Origin: Bacteroidota bacterium
GTDB lineage: Bacteria; Bacteroidota; Bacteroidia; Sphingobacteriales; Sphingobacteriaceae
Length of the DNA stretch: 64,000 bases
Direction: 5' to 3'
Assembly: GCA_023450085.1 (NCBI GenBank)
Contig: JAEXHI010000024.1
Span: 186,001 to 250,000 of the forward strand
Part shown: in pieces, positions 18,286 to 26,951 of the stretch
Layout of the letters: every line of letters starts with the position of its first letter
Position numbering within the stretch: position 1 is the first letter of the stretch
Translations under genes and position numbers: made by a program
The notes under the pieces: model-generated
What the model saw: the letters and a program-made list of their open reading frames with translations, nothing else
Told to the model about the DNA's origin: nothing
Database searches by the model: none

Positions 18286-20217
18286 ATGCACAAAGCGTTA
18301 CAAATTCCATTATCTCGTCGAGCTGCATTTACGCAAGAGAGCTATAATGAGGCAGATCATACTATCGAAGTAGTGTTTGCCACTGAGGCAGAGGTGCGCC
18401 GTCGATCTTGGGATGGTGTAAATTACATTGAAATTTTAGAATGTAAAAAAAACACGGTCCGCATGGAAAGAATGCAGGCTGGTGCCAATTTAGTTGACAG
18501 CCATAGGACTTATGGCATTGACAGTATTCTAGGTGTAGTCGAAAGGGCTTGGATTGAGAATAATGAATGTAAGGCTTTAATTCGTTTATCAAAACGTGAC
18601 GATGTTCAAGGTTATGTACAGGATATCATTTCTGGTATCATGCGCAATATATCTGTTGGCTATGCCATTCACGAAACAAAGATCACAGAAGATGCAGATA
18701 ACAATGTAATTACGGTAAGGGTCACAGATTGGGAGCCTGCCGAAATTTCTATTCTTTCAGTTCCTGCTGATTATAAAGCAGGTACTAGGTCACAAGAGCA
18801 AATACAAAATTTTCACGAAATTAAAATTGAACAAAGAAATATGGAAACTCCAGAAGTAACGACAACAGAAGCACCTGTAACAACTGGAAGCCCTGCACCA
18901 GCAGCACCAGCTGCTCAGGTAGACGAAAACGCTGTACGCACAGAAGCGACTACTGCTGAGCGCACACGTGTTAGCGAGATTACCAAAGCGGTAAGGGCTG
19001 CCAAAATTGATGATGCAGATTTCTTAAACAACTTAATCGAAAAAGGTAACACAATCGATCAAGCGAGAGCTGCAGTTTTAGAACGTTTAGAAAAGGAACA
19101 GGTACCTGTTACTCGTACGCAAACTACAGTCACTGGCGCACAAGAGTTGGAAAAAACACGTAGCGGCTTGGAAGAAGTTCTTATGCACCGTCACAATCCT
19201 TCCAATGAGTTAAGCAGTGAACAAGGTAAAAAGTACCGCCACGCTACCTTATTAGATATGGCAGGTATTCTGTTACGTGCTAAAGGCGACAACATCGATG
19301 TTGGCAGCTTAAGCCGTACTGATTTAGTGAAACGTGCGTTAAGTACAACGGACTTTCCGTTAATGTTAGCCAACACGATTAACAGATCATTACGTGCTTC
19401 CTATGATCTGGTTACACCAGAATGGCGCAAGTTTGCTCGCAAACGTAGTGCTTCTGATTTTAAAGAATTGTCATCTGTTGGTGTTGGGGGTGACTTCAAA
19501 TTGAAGAAAATAGAAGAAGGTGGCGAGTATAAAGAAGTTAACATGCTTGAAGAAGCAGATGGCTTTAAACTTAATACTTACGGCCGTAAGATTGTTATCA
19601 CCCGCCATGCAATTATTAACGATGATTTAGGTGCATTCATGCGTATGACTGAATTATTCGGTCGTGGTGCTGCTGAAATGCAGGCTGAAATAGTTTATAA
19701 CCTGTTGGCTGGAAACAACGGCAATGGACGTGTGCTTTCAGATGGCAAATCTTTGTTTCATGCTGATCATAAAAATTTAGCTACTGGCGGTGGATCAGCG
19801 TTGAGTGCTACAACCTTAACAGCGGCACGTGTTGCGATGCGTCGTCAAAAAGGTTTGGCTAACGATAAAATTTTAGTACGTCCTAAATACTTAGTGGTAC
19901 CACCAGAATTGGAAACACTGGCGTGGCAATTAGTAAACGCCCAAACAAACCCAACTACTCCATCTGAAGCAAATCCATTCAAAGGTGCTTTCGAAGTAGT
20001 TGTAGATGCGTTTTTAGAAAATACTTCAGCCTGGTATTTAATTGCTGACCCAGCAACTATTCCAGTTATTGATTATGCTTTCTTGGATGGCAACGAAGGT
20101 TTGTACACCGAGCAACAAGTAGATTTCAATACAGACAATTTGGAGGTCAAAGTACGTACGGATTTTGCAGCGACAATTGAAGAATACAGAGGCGTTTACA
20201 AAGGTAAAGGCTCTTAA
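18286..20217 (+). CDS. Prohead protease fused to major capsid protein
   Basis: A 643-aa two-domain protein. Residues 1-175 are an HK97-like (U35/S78) prohead protease: VVFATEAEVRRR, RMQAGANLVDSHR (candidate catalytic His/Ser region) and ISVGYAIHE...VTDWEPAEISILSVPADYKAGTR. Residues 185-230 are a Pro/Ala/Thr-rich linker, then a helical scaffold-like segment, and from about 300 a Mu gpT-type major head protein with LGAFMRMTELFGRGAA and SLFHADHKNLA. The protease would cut itself off during maturation. One gene for both is uncommon. Confidence 0.85.
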   Translation: MHKALQIPLSRRAAFTQESYNEADHTIEVVFATEAEVRRRSWDGVNYIEILECKKNTVRMERMQAGANLVDSHRTYGIDSILGVVERAWIENNECKALIRLSKRDDVQGYVQDIISGIMRNISVGYAIHETKITEDADNNVITVRVTDWEPAEISILSVPADYKAGTRSQEQIQNFHEIKIEQRNMETPEVTTTEAPVTTGSPAPAAPAAQVDENAVRTEATTAERTRVSEITKAVRAAKIDDADFLNNLIEKGNTIDQARAAVLERLEKEQVPVTRTQTTVTGAQELEKTRSGLEEVLMHRHNPSNELSSEQGKKYRHATLLDMAGILLRAKGDNIDVGSLSRTDLVKRALSTTDFPLMLANTINRSLRASYDLVTPEWRKFARKRSASDFKELSSVGVGGDFKLKKIEEGGEYKEVNMLEEADGFKLNTYGRKIVITRHAIINDDLGAFMRMTELFGRGAAEMQAEIVYNLLAGNNGNGRVLSDGKSLFHADHKNLATGGGSALSATTLTAARVAMRRQKGLANDKILVRPKYLVVPPELETLAWQLVNAQTNPTTPSEANPFKGAFEVVVDAFLENTSAWYLIADPATIPVIDYAFLDGNEGLYTEQQVDFNTDNLEVKVRTDFAATIEEYRGVYKGKGS

Positions 20218-20262
20218 TAAGATATTCTGTTTAGGTAGATAGACGGTTTATTTGGTTGATTG

Positions 20263-20289
20263 AAAGCCTGTCGAAAGGCAGGCTTTTTT
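20263..20289 (+). terminator. Intrinsic terminator after the capsid fusion
   Basis: An 8-bp perfect stem (AAAGCCTG/CAGGCTTT) with an 8-nt loop and then a T run, ending 12 bp before the next start. It lies between the most abundant structural gene and the rest of the head/tail genes, so it may act as a partial terminator that lowers downstream expression. Confidence 0.75.
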
Positions 20290-20301
20290 AAAATTATTAT
20301 T

Positions 20302-20637
20302 ATGAAAAATAAAATCCAAAACGGAAAAGTAATTGATTACCTCAACACGGGTAGCGATCCAATTCTTGGTGGAGATGTAGTAATCTCAGGTATCTTGGTT
20401 GGAATTGCAGTTACAAAAATCCCTGCAGGGGAAAGTGGAGCTGTAGAACTACAAGGTGTTTTCGAATTACCAAAAGTTACTGGGTCAGCTATGGCTGCTG
20501 GTGACAAGGTTTATTGGAGTGCTGCAAATGGTTATGTTACTAAGACAGCTACAGATAATACTGCTATTGGAGCAGTTGTCGATGCTGAGTTAGCCGCCGC
20601 CACAACGGTAAAGGTACTGCTTATTCAGGGAGCTTAA
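20302..20637 (+). CDS. DUF2190 capsid decoration-like protein
   Basis: A 111-aa protein made mostly of beta strands, with VIDYLNTGSDPILGGDVV, VELQGVFELPKV, AMAAGDKVYWSAANGYVT and IGAVVDAELAAATTVKVLL. DUF2190 proteins directly follow capsid genes and resemble lambda gpD-type decoration proteins. It starts right after the terminator hairpin. A longer upstream frame would read through that hairpin and is rejected. Confidence 0.85.
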   Translation: MKNKIQNGKVIDYLNTGSDPILGGDVVISGILVGIAVTKIPAGESGAVELQGVFELPKVTGSAMAAGDKVYWSAANGYVTKTATDNTAIGAVVDAELAAATTVKVLLIQGA

Positions 20638-20641
20638 TATT

Positions 20642-20980
20642 ATGGGATTGTTTGACCATTTTCAACGGACCGCATTTAATGTGGTAAGTAAGACAATGGG
20701 ATACAATTCCATTTGGCAACCTTTGGCGGGTGGAGAACCACAATCCGCAAATGTTCTTTTTAAGGATGCCACACAATCCGCTAAGCTTTTGGATCAGCCA
20801 TTCGATCCGAAGTTACATTTAGCTGAATATCAGGAAGGGGATTTTGTTGGTCTATTTGAGGCTGTTGATTCTGGTTCGGAAGAAAAGATAACTGTTAATG
20901 GTAAAAACTACGGGGTTTTAGAAGTGACCAGCAAATTTGACGGGAAGACTTACATAGCTGCTTTAACATTATTAAAATGA
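20642..20980 (+). CDS. Head-tail joining protein (FII-like)
   Basis: A 112-aa protein: an N-terminal helix (GLFDHFQRTAFNVVSK) followed by beta-rich sequence ending ISKFDGKTYIAALTLL-like (VLEVTSKFDGKTYIAALTLL). By order (decoration protein, this, tail completion protein) and beta pattern it likely plugs the head-tail junction like lambda gpFII. Its end overlaps the next start by 4 bp. Confidence 0.6.
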   Translation: MGLFDHFQRTAFNVVSKTMGYNSIWQPLAGGEPQSANVLFKDATQSAKLLDQPFDPKLHLAEYQEGDFVGLFEAVDSGSEEKITVNGKNYGVLEVTSKFDGKTYIAALTLLK

Positions 20981-21453
20981 TCTTTGACGAAATTGAAACT
21001 GCTTTAGCTACATTTCTTACCTCTAAAATGGGTACTGATCATGTATCAATAATCCCAAATCCAGATAAGGATGAAGAATTTGAAAGAGTTTTTGGTAAAG
21101 AATTAATCATAGTAGCTTTTAGCGACGAAGAACCTTCGCAAGATCAAAAGTCTTTAGGAATGGTATACCAAGAAGCAAGTGTAACATTTGCATTTTTGAT
21201 ACAAAGCAATAGCTTGAGAAGCGGATCAAATAAGCTTGGTGTTTATGGCCTTTACAAAGAACTTAAAAAGTACATTATCGGCCACGTGCCTAACGGTGGA
21301 CAAGCTTTTACTTATGCTGGCTTTAAATTTTTAGCTAAAGAAAATGGTGTATTTCAATACGCAGCTTACTTCAAAACTAAAACTTTTGAAGCGCAACAAA
21401 CCGATAATGATGATGAAATAAAATTTAATTTGAGGGAAGTATCAATTAAATAA
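20977..21453 (+). CDS. Tail completion/terminator protein (Gp37/DUF1834-like)
   Basis: A 158-aa protein with an N-terminal helix (FDEIETALATFLTSKMG), a beta core including EASVTFAFLIQSN, then helix GVYGLYKELKKYI and FTYAGFKFLAKENGVFQYAAYF. This pattern fits Mu gp37/DUF1834, which caps the tail tube at the head. The following small gene and sheath support it. Confidence 0.72.
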   Translation: MIFDEIETALATFLTSKMGTDHVSIIPNPDKDEEFERVFGKELIIVAFSDEEPSQDQKSLGMVYQEASVTFAFLIQSNSLRSGSNKLGVYGLYKELKKYIIGHVPNGGQAFTYAGFKFLAKENGVFQYAAYFKTKTFEAQQTDNDDEIKFNLREVSIK

Positions 21454-21472
21454 CAATCAAACTAAGTTAACT

Positions 21473-21643
21473 ATGAAGGAATTCAATTACACTGGAACTG
21501 GCATTTTAAGCTTTACCCACAAAGATCAAGATTTTATCATTATTGGATACGGTCCACATAAATTACCCTCCGATAGCAGCTTGGTAAAAGCGTTAGTGGA
21601 CCAGGGATTATTAACAGAGGTTACAATTAAAAACAAAAAATAA
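21473..21643 (+). CDS. Small protein before the sheath, 56 aa
   Basis: A 56-aa frame that fills the gap and ends in a TAATG overlap with the sheath start. It is beta-rich at first (GILSFTHKDQDFIIIGYG), then SLVKALVDQGLLTEV. Mu-like phages carry a DUF2635-type small protein at this same place, with a similar KLP...V...G.L pattern. Analogy by position, not a firm match. Confidence 0.65.
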   Translation: MKEFNYTGTGILSFTHKDQDFIIIGYGPHKLPSDSSLVKALVDQGLLTEVTIKNKK

Positions 21644-23055
21644 TGAGTTTCCTACACGGCGTTGAAACCATAGAAGTACAACAGGGCAGCAGGGCTGTCA
21701 ACATTGTCAAGTCTGGAGTAATAGGTTTAATTGGCATTGCGCCGAAAGGACCGAAAAACCAAGTAATTTTGGTGAACAGATCAAATGATGCTTTGCAGTT
21801 TGGCGAACAAGTGCCAGGCTTCAATATTCCGCAAGCATTAGACGTGATTTTTGCGCAAGGTGCAGCGACCGTTTTAGTAGTAAACGTGTTTGATGCGGCA
21901 ACTCATACTGCACAGGTTACTGCTGAAAGTAGAACGGTCGCAGATGGAAAGCTAAAATTAGATTATGCACCAATCGGCTCGGTTACAGTTTTGGATAGTG
22001 CGGGGGCAGCGACATCCTACGTTGAAGGTACTGATTTCAGTATTGATGCGTATGGCAATTTCAAAGTACTGAGCAGTGCAATTGCTAATGCCACAGTACT
22101 TAAATTTACTTACAAGCGCTTGGATTTAACGCTACTGACAGGTTCGCATCTAGTGGGCGGATACAATACCGGTACACAAACCAGGACTGGTATGAGGTGC
22201 TTTGATGTTGCCTATAATACTTTTGGATTTAATCCGAAACTATTCATTGCACCTAGCTTCTCATCATTGACTGGTGTATTCGATGGGCTTGTAGCTTGTG
22301 CGGAAAAATTCAGAGGTATCACGTATATTGATGCTCCTGTGGGTACAACTGTGGCAGGTGCAATAGCTGGTAGAGGTCCATCTGGCACTATCAATTTTAA
22401 TACCTCTAACAAACGTGTAGAATTGTTATACCCCCATCTTAAGAAGTACGATCCTGCAACAAACGAAAACGTAAACTTTGCATATAGTGCTTATATGGCA
22501 GGACTTCGAGCTTCGTTAGATTTAACGGACGGATTTTGGGTGTCATCGTCCAATAAGGAAATAAAAGCTACTACAGGTTCGGAAATCGCCTTAAGTAGTA
22601 GCACTACGGATACTACTGCCGATACCAACATTCTCAATGAAGCAGGTATTACTACAGTATTTAATACGTTTGGCACAGGTATTAGAACATGGGGGAACAG
22701 GAATGCTTCGTTTCCTTCAAGCAGCCTAGCAAGCAATTTCACCAATATTGTTCGTATAGATGATGTGGTTACTGAAAGTTTGGAGCAAGCGGCATTGCAG
22801 TTTATAGATCAACCTATTACTCAAGGTTTAATCGACAGTATTAGGGAGAGTGGTAATTCATTTATTCGTACGCTTATTGGCAGGGGTGCTTTATTACCAG
22901 GTTCAAAAATTGTTTTCAACAAAGCTGATAATCCAGTTGAAGAATTGGCAAATGGCCACATCACTTTTGAACGTCAATACATGGGGCCAACTCCAGCTGA
23001 GCGTATTACTTACAAATCTGTTTTGGATATTAACCTATTAGCAAGCTTAATATAA
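21643..23055 (+). CDS. Contractile tail sheath protein
   Basis: A 470-aa sheath protein with the family start GVETIEVQQGSRAVNIVKSG (residues 5-24), VIGLIGIAPKG, a central FIAPSF...DAPVG region, and a C-terminal TLIGRGALLPGSKIVFNK...NGHITFERQYMGPTPAERI. The sheath surrounds the tube and contracts on infection. It shows that the phage is a myovirus. Length is close to P2 FI/Mu L. Confidence 0.93.
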   Translation: MSFLHGVETIEVQQGSRAVNIVKSGVIGLIGIAPKGPKNQVILVNRSNDALQFGEQVPGFNIPQALDVIFAQGAATVLVVNVFDAATHTAQVTAESRTVADGKLKLDYAPIGSVTVLDSAGAATSYVEGTDFSIDAYGNFKVLSSAIANATVLKFTYKRLDLTLLTGSHLVGGYNTGTQTRTGMRCFDVAYNTFGFNPKLFIAPSFSSLTGVFDGLVACAEKFRGITYIDAPVGTTVAGAIAGRGPSGTINFNTSNKRVELLYPHLKKYDPATNENVNFAYSAYMAGLRASLDLTDGFWVSSSNKEIKATTGSEIALSSSTTDTTADTNILNEAGITTVFNTFGTGIRTWGNRNASFPSSSLASNFTNIVRIDDVVTESLEQAALQFIDQPITQGLIDSIRESGNSFIRTLIGRGALLPGSKIVFNKADNPVEELANGHITFERQYMGPTPAERITYKSVLDINLLASLI

Positions 23056-23056
23056 G

Positions 23057-23581
23057 ATGGCAAATTCAATTAAAATTAACAGGCTTACCAACGCTAATAT
23101 CTACGCCGATGGTTCTAGTCTACTTGGCCGAGCTGAAGAAATTACCTTACCTGTTGTCAACTTTAAAACAGCTGAACATAAGGCTTTGGGTATGGTTGGG
23201 GAAATGCAATATCCTTCTGGTATTGCTGGTATGGAAGCCAAAATAAAGTGGAATTCTTTCTATAAAGAAGTTTACAAAAAGTTTTCTAACCCATTCAAAG
23301 GGATCAAGCTACAAGTACGTGCCAGTCTGGAGAGCTACGAAAGTGGCGATCGTGTAGAGCAAGTGCCAGTTGTTTGCTACTTAACGGTAAGACCTAAAGA
23401 AAATCCGCTAGGTGCATTCAAATCGCAAGATAACGTTGAGCTTGAAAACACCTTAACAGTGTCACACTTCCGTTTAGAAATTGATGGTGAGTTGATTACA
23501 GAAGTAGATGTGGAAGCAAATATTTGGATGGTAGACGGTGTGGATCTGCTTAAGGAGTATCGAAACAATTTAGGAATTTAA
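23057..23581 (+). CDS. Tail tube protein (P2 FII family)
   Basis: A 174-aa tube protein: INRLTNANIYADGSSLLGRAE, LGMVGEMQYPSGIAGMEAKIKW, RASLESYESGDRVEQVPV, ELENTLTVSHFRLEIDGEL, and a C-terminal GVDLLKEYRNNLGI. It forms the rigid tube within the sheath. The position right after the sheath confirms the call. Confidence 0.93.
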   Translation: MANSIKINRLTNANIYADGSSLLGRAEEITLPVVNFKTAEHKALGMVGEMQYPSGIAGMEAKIKWNSFYKEVYKKFSNPFKGIKLQVRASLESYESGDRVEQVPVVCYLTVRPKENPLGAFKSQDNVELENTLTVSHFRLEIDGELITEVDVEANIWMVDGVDLLKEYRNNLGI

Positions 23582-23653
23582 AATATAGCCTGAGTGGTTG
23601 GGTGCAGATTGATTTCAGACACCCTTCCATTTTGGGCTAAAACAACTAAAGTT

Positions 23654-23896
23654 ATGTCTGAGAAAAAAGAGATTAAATTAAGCACAGGAAGCGTTGCGGT
23701 GATCGGCGAATTTAAAGGTCGCCATGTTTTAGAAGCGCAGAAGGCAGTCGGTAAAGAGACCGAAAAAATGATGTTTGCCCTGATGGCGCAATGCGTTACA
23801 ATTGATGGCAACAAAAAAGTGTTGGAGGATTTCGAGGAAATGCCAGGAAGTGATGTATTACTTCTAATGGGAGAATTCGGCGAAAATTTTCAATAA
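23654..23896 (+). CDS. Tail assembly chaperone, short form (P2 E-like)
   Basis: An 80-aa protein: EIKLSTGSVAVIGEFKGRHV, MFALMAQCVTIDG and a late EEMPGSDVLLLMGEFG. In P2-type phages this is the first product of the E/E' chaperone pair that coats the tape measure protein. A slippery heptamer lies 4-10 bases before its stop codon. The start is the ATG after the gap, not an earlier in-frame start in noncoding-looking sequence. Confidence 0.85.
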   Translation: MSEKKEIKLSTGSVAVIGEFKGRHVLEAQKAVGKETEKMMFALMAQCVTIDGNKKVLEDFEEMPGSDVLLLMGEFGENFQ

Positions 23897-24018
23897 GGGC
23901 CGAACACATATTGTTTTTGGCTCACTATTCTTCAACATCCCTAAAAGATTTACTAGACATGGATGTAGTAGATATATCCATTTTTTACGACCTCGCAGTA
24001 GAGGCTAACCGAGAATAA
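23654..24018 (+). CDS. Tail assembly chaperone, long form by -1 frameshift (P2 E'-like)
   Basis: If ribosomes slip back one base at the heptamer at 23884-23890, translation continues in the -1 frame for 42 codons and stops at TAA 24016-24018, giving about 121 aa. The extension has a sensible sequence (RAEHILFLAHYSSTSLKDLL, later DISIFYDLAVEANRE), a pattern seen in E'-type extensions, and ends 1 bp before the tape measure start. The short form alone leaves this 120-bp gap unexplained. Confidence 0.8.
23884..23890 (+). promoter_or_regulatory. Slippery heptamer A_AAU_UUU for programmed -1 frameshift
   Basis: In the zero frame the codons are GAA-AAT-TTT-CAA-TAA. AAATTTT is an exact X_XXY_YYZ heptamer two codons from the stop. 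Slipping gives the tail chaperone's extended form. A 3' stimulatory structure was not clearly seen in the following bases. Confidence 0.8.
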
Positions 24019-24019
24019 C

Positions 24020-25876
24020 ATGTCCAATCGCCAAACTAGAATTGCCATTATATTATCCGCCATCGACAGGGCGTCAGACGTTATCGACAAGGCTTCAAAA
24101 AAAGCAAAAGGAGCTTTCGATATCGGTAAAAAATCTGCTATTGTCGGTGCGGCCCTGGCGGCACCACTAGTTCTTGCTACAAATAAGGCTATTGCCTTTG
24201 AGGATAGTATGGCAGATGTAGCAAAGGTTTATAACACCAAAATTGGTGATACGATGTTCCTGCAACTTGGCGAACAAGCCAAGGATTTATCTTTTATGCT
24301 TGGCAAGAGTGCAGAAGAAAGTGCGAATCTTATGGCATCTTTAGGACAGGGTGGCGTTGAGCAGTCTAATCTGAAAAGTGTTGCTGAAACTGCTGGAAAA
24401 ATGGCGGTTGCTTTTGACCTTACAGCAGAAATAGCAGGTGATAGATACACTAAGCTCAAGAATGCATTAAACTCATCTTGGGAAGACACGGCAAAACTCG
24501 GCGATGCCATTAATTATTTATCTGACAAAAACGCTTCAAAAGCTTCAGAAATTTTAGAGTATATGGCTGCTGGAGGTGCTGGTGTTGCTAAGGCTTCAAA
24601 AGCATCTGGTCAGGACTTGGCTGCTATGGGTTCTTATCTTCTTTCCGTTGGTAAAAGCGGCGCAGAAAGTGCTACTATTATGGAAAGATTCTACAAGGGC
24701 ATTATGAAAAATGAAGGTTCTCGTAAAATTTTTATGAATGCGGGCGAGGGTGCTAAAGGGTTTATAGCCGTACTAGAAAAAGGAGCTTCGATATCTGATC
24801 CAACTGCGAGATTTAAATATTTCCAAAAATTTGGAGAGTATGGGAGTGAAATAGCCGCCATGGCTGGAAACCTAGATCAATTCAAACAATCTATTGCATC
24901 TGTCGCAGATGAAACGGAATATCTAGGGTCTGTAAATAAAGAGTTTGGAAACCGGAGTCAAACAACCGCATTCAAAATTAAACAAGCGACCGAAAACTTT
25001 AACAATTTTTTAATCGATTTTGGTAATAATGGTTTGCCGATATTAACAAGTCTACTTAACAAAGTAATTTCAATTACTAATTCTATCAGATCTTTTATCA
25101 ACAACAACAAAACAGCTACTAAAATAATATTTGGAACGTTAGCGGCATTTTCTGGCCTAAGTCTGGCGGTAAGTGGATGCTCATTTGTATTCGGAGGCGC
25201 AATAAAGATGTATACTCTTTTCAAAGCTGCGGCTTTAACTAATGTGGGCATCATTGGAAAACTTAAGTTTGCTTTCTTTTCTCTGCGGTTTCATCTAGTT
25301 TATACAGTATGGCCAGCGATTGTTTCGGCTACTACTGCTGTTTGGGGTTTTACCGCTTCTCTTCTGGCGAATCCCGTTACATGGGTTGTAATTGGTATAA
25401 TGGCTTTGGCTGCGGCGGTTATTTGGTGTTTTAAAAATTTCGATAAACTAAAGGCTGGCTTTATGGGAGTTATGGCCGTCGCAAAATTACTGATGCAGGT
25501 TTTTATCGGAATGGGAAAAGCATTATTGGGAGCGCTTACCTTTAACCCAAAAATGGTATTAGAAGGTGTTACGCAAACTGGTGCTGCGATACAGTCCATA
25601 ATGAATGGCGGCATTAAAAAATCATTCAATGCCGCTTATGATGCCTCAATTAAAACGAGCAACGCATCTAAAGCTGCAGATAAGGTCTCTCCAACTGCGG
25701 CACGTCCTTCTGCACCATCAACTAATAACAAAAACTCTACGGTTTTCGCACCTACAATAAACCTATCAGGTGGTGCGACTAAACAGGATGGTAAAGCCAT
25801 AAATGGCGCTATAACACAAAATTTTAATAAATTAATGCAGGAACACGAAGCTAAAAAAGCGAGAGTAGCTTATTGA
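24020..25876 (+). CDS. Tape measure protein (TP901 family)
   Basis: A 618-aa tail length ruler. N-terminal helices include AIAFEDSMADVAKVYNT, LAMSLGQGG-like ANLMASLGQGG, and KMAVAFDLTAEIAGDRYTKL, all typical of TP901 tape measures. Two or three hydrophobic stretches follow (about residues 375-395 and 440-480, including VIGIMALAAAVIWCF). The Ser/Thr/Lys-rich C-terminus is flexible. It follows the frameshifted chaperone directly. Relatively short, so a short tail is expected. Confidence 0.9.
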   Translation: MSNRQTRIAIILSAIDRASDVIDKASKKAKGAFDIGKKSAIVGAALAAPLVLATNKAIAFEDSMADVAKVYNTKIGDTMFLQLGEQAKDLSFMLGKSAEESANLMASLGQGGVEQSNLKSVAETAGKMAVAFDLTAEIAGDRYTKLKNALNSSWEDTAKLGDAINYLSDKNASKASEILEYMAAGGAGVAKASKASGQDLAAMGSYLLSVGKSGAESATIMERFYKGIMKNEGSRKIFMNAGEGAKGFIAVLEKGASISDPTARFKYFQKFGEYGSEIAAMAGNLDQFKQSIASVADETEYLGSVNKEFGNRSQTTAFKIKQATENFNNFLIDFGNNGLPILTSLLNKVISITNSIRSFINNNKTATKIIFGTLAAFSGLSLAVSGCSFVFGGAIKMYTLFKAAALTNVGIIGKLKFAFFSLRFHLVYTVWPAIVSATTAVWGFTASLLANPVTWVVIGIMALAAAVIWCFKNFDKLKAGFMGVMAVAKLLMQVFIGMGKALLGALTFNPKMVLEGVTQTGAAIQSIMNGGIKKSFNAAYDASIKTSNASKAADKVSPTAARPSAPSTNNKNSTVFAPTINLSGGATKQDGKAINGAITQNFNKLMQEHEAKKARVAY

Positions 25877-25878
25877 TT

Positions 25879-26730
25879 ATGTTTGCACAACTAGGTAATA
25901 TTGTTTTTAATGGGCTTTTTGGTTTCAATAACCTTAGGTTTGATGGCGAAGAAGTAAACTATGCCGAATTTGAGCTATTTTCCAGAAAGCCAGCACTTCA
26001 AAAAACAGGTGTTTCATTGTTAGAAGTATCCACTTCCATAACTCTAAATGTTGATTTTTGTAAAATAAACGATAAATTAAAGCCTCTGCAAGACTATAAA
26101 AATAGCGGTGAGGTAGTTCCATTGTTAATGGGTAATGGACTTTTAATAGGTAACTTTGTTATAACATCCACCGCTTTTACTGTTGATTCAGCTTTCCCAG
26201 ATGGAACATTTCAACAAATAACGATAGACCTTAGCTTAAAAGAGCATATAAATTCTAATACAATAGCACAACAGCAAAAGATTTCTTCACAAAGAAATGC
26301 TTTTGCGGTGGGAAATAAAAAGCCTGTAATAAGACAGTCTGCTCAGCAAACATCTAAAGAAAGACAAATATCACAAGATATAACAGCGATAAAACAACAA
26401 TCTGACAAAGTTAACAATGCTGTTTTAGCATTTCAAGCCTCGCCGTCTCAGTTCAATTCTGGTACTATTAGAAATCTATCTCAACCAGGGGTTTCAATGG
26501 CTACTTCATTGCTCCAAAAATTTGAAGCAAGTCCAGATTTGACTATTGCATACCCAGCAATCAAAACAGCAACAAATAAAATAAAGCAGGATTTTTCAAC
26601 TATGTTTTTTGAATATCCATTTTTTACCCTCCCACAAACTATAAATCGAAATAACTCACTTCAAGCAACTACACGACAACTTACATCCGCATCTACCTCA
26701 TTGAACAAAAAAGTAATATCCAGAAAATAA
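25879..26730 (+). CDS. Phage tail protein U (P2 gpU family)
   Basis: A 283-aa protein. Residues 1-130 fit gpU: FAQLGNIVFNGLFGFNN, NYAEFELFSRKPALQKTG, DGTFQQITIDLSLKE. The second half is Gln/Ser-rich and longer than in P2 gpU (159 aa). Probable role in tail completion. The start is the ATG; a TTG 6 bases earlier overlaps the tape measure end. Stop and next start share TAATG. Confidence 0.82.
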   Translation: MFAQLGNIVFNGLFGFNNLRFDGEEVNYAEFELFSRKPALQKTGVSLLEVSTSITLNVDFCKINDKLKPLQDYKNSGEVVPLLMGNGLLIGNFVITSTAFTVDSAFPDGTFQQITIDLSLKEHINSNTIAQQQKISSQRNAFAVGNKKPVIRQSAQQTSKERQISQDITAIKQQSDKVNNAVLAFQASPSQFNSGTIRNLSQPGVSMATSLLQKFEASPDLTIAYPAIKTATNKIKQDFSTMFFEYPFFTLPQTINRNNSLQATTRQLTSASTSLNKKVISRK

Positions 26731-26948
26731 TGGCAGTTTTACAGTATACCACACTAGAAGGAGAACGATGGGATTCTATCAGCCAAAAAGCATATGGCAC
26801 ACCGCTCTTGTCAAATCTGATAATAGAAGCAAATCCATTGATTCCAATTAGCGACGTTTTGCCCGCTGGAATACTTTTAGATATTCCTGTTCAGGAAGTC
26901 ATAACAGAAAACATGGATCCTGATTTGTTACCACCTTGGAAACGATAA
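26730..26948 (+). CDS. Tail protein X (P2 gpX, LysM-like)
   Basis: A 72-aa LysM-like domain: YTTLEGERWDSISQKAYG, then LIIEANPLIP and LPAGILLDIPV. This length and motif pattern (GERWD, small-G-Y-G, PAG) match gpX, which binds at the tail baseplate and helps gpD. The order U-X-D is as in P2. Confidence 0.9.
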   Translation: MAVLQYTTLEGERWDSISQKAYGTPLLSNLIIEANPLIPISDVLPAGILLDIPVQEVITENMDPDLLPPWKR

Positions 26949-26951
26949 TAT

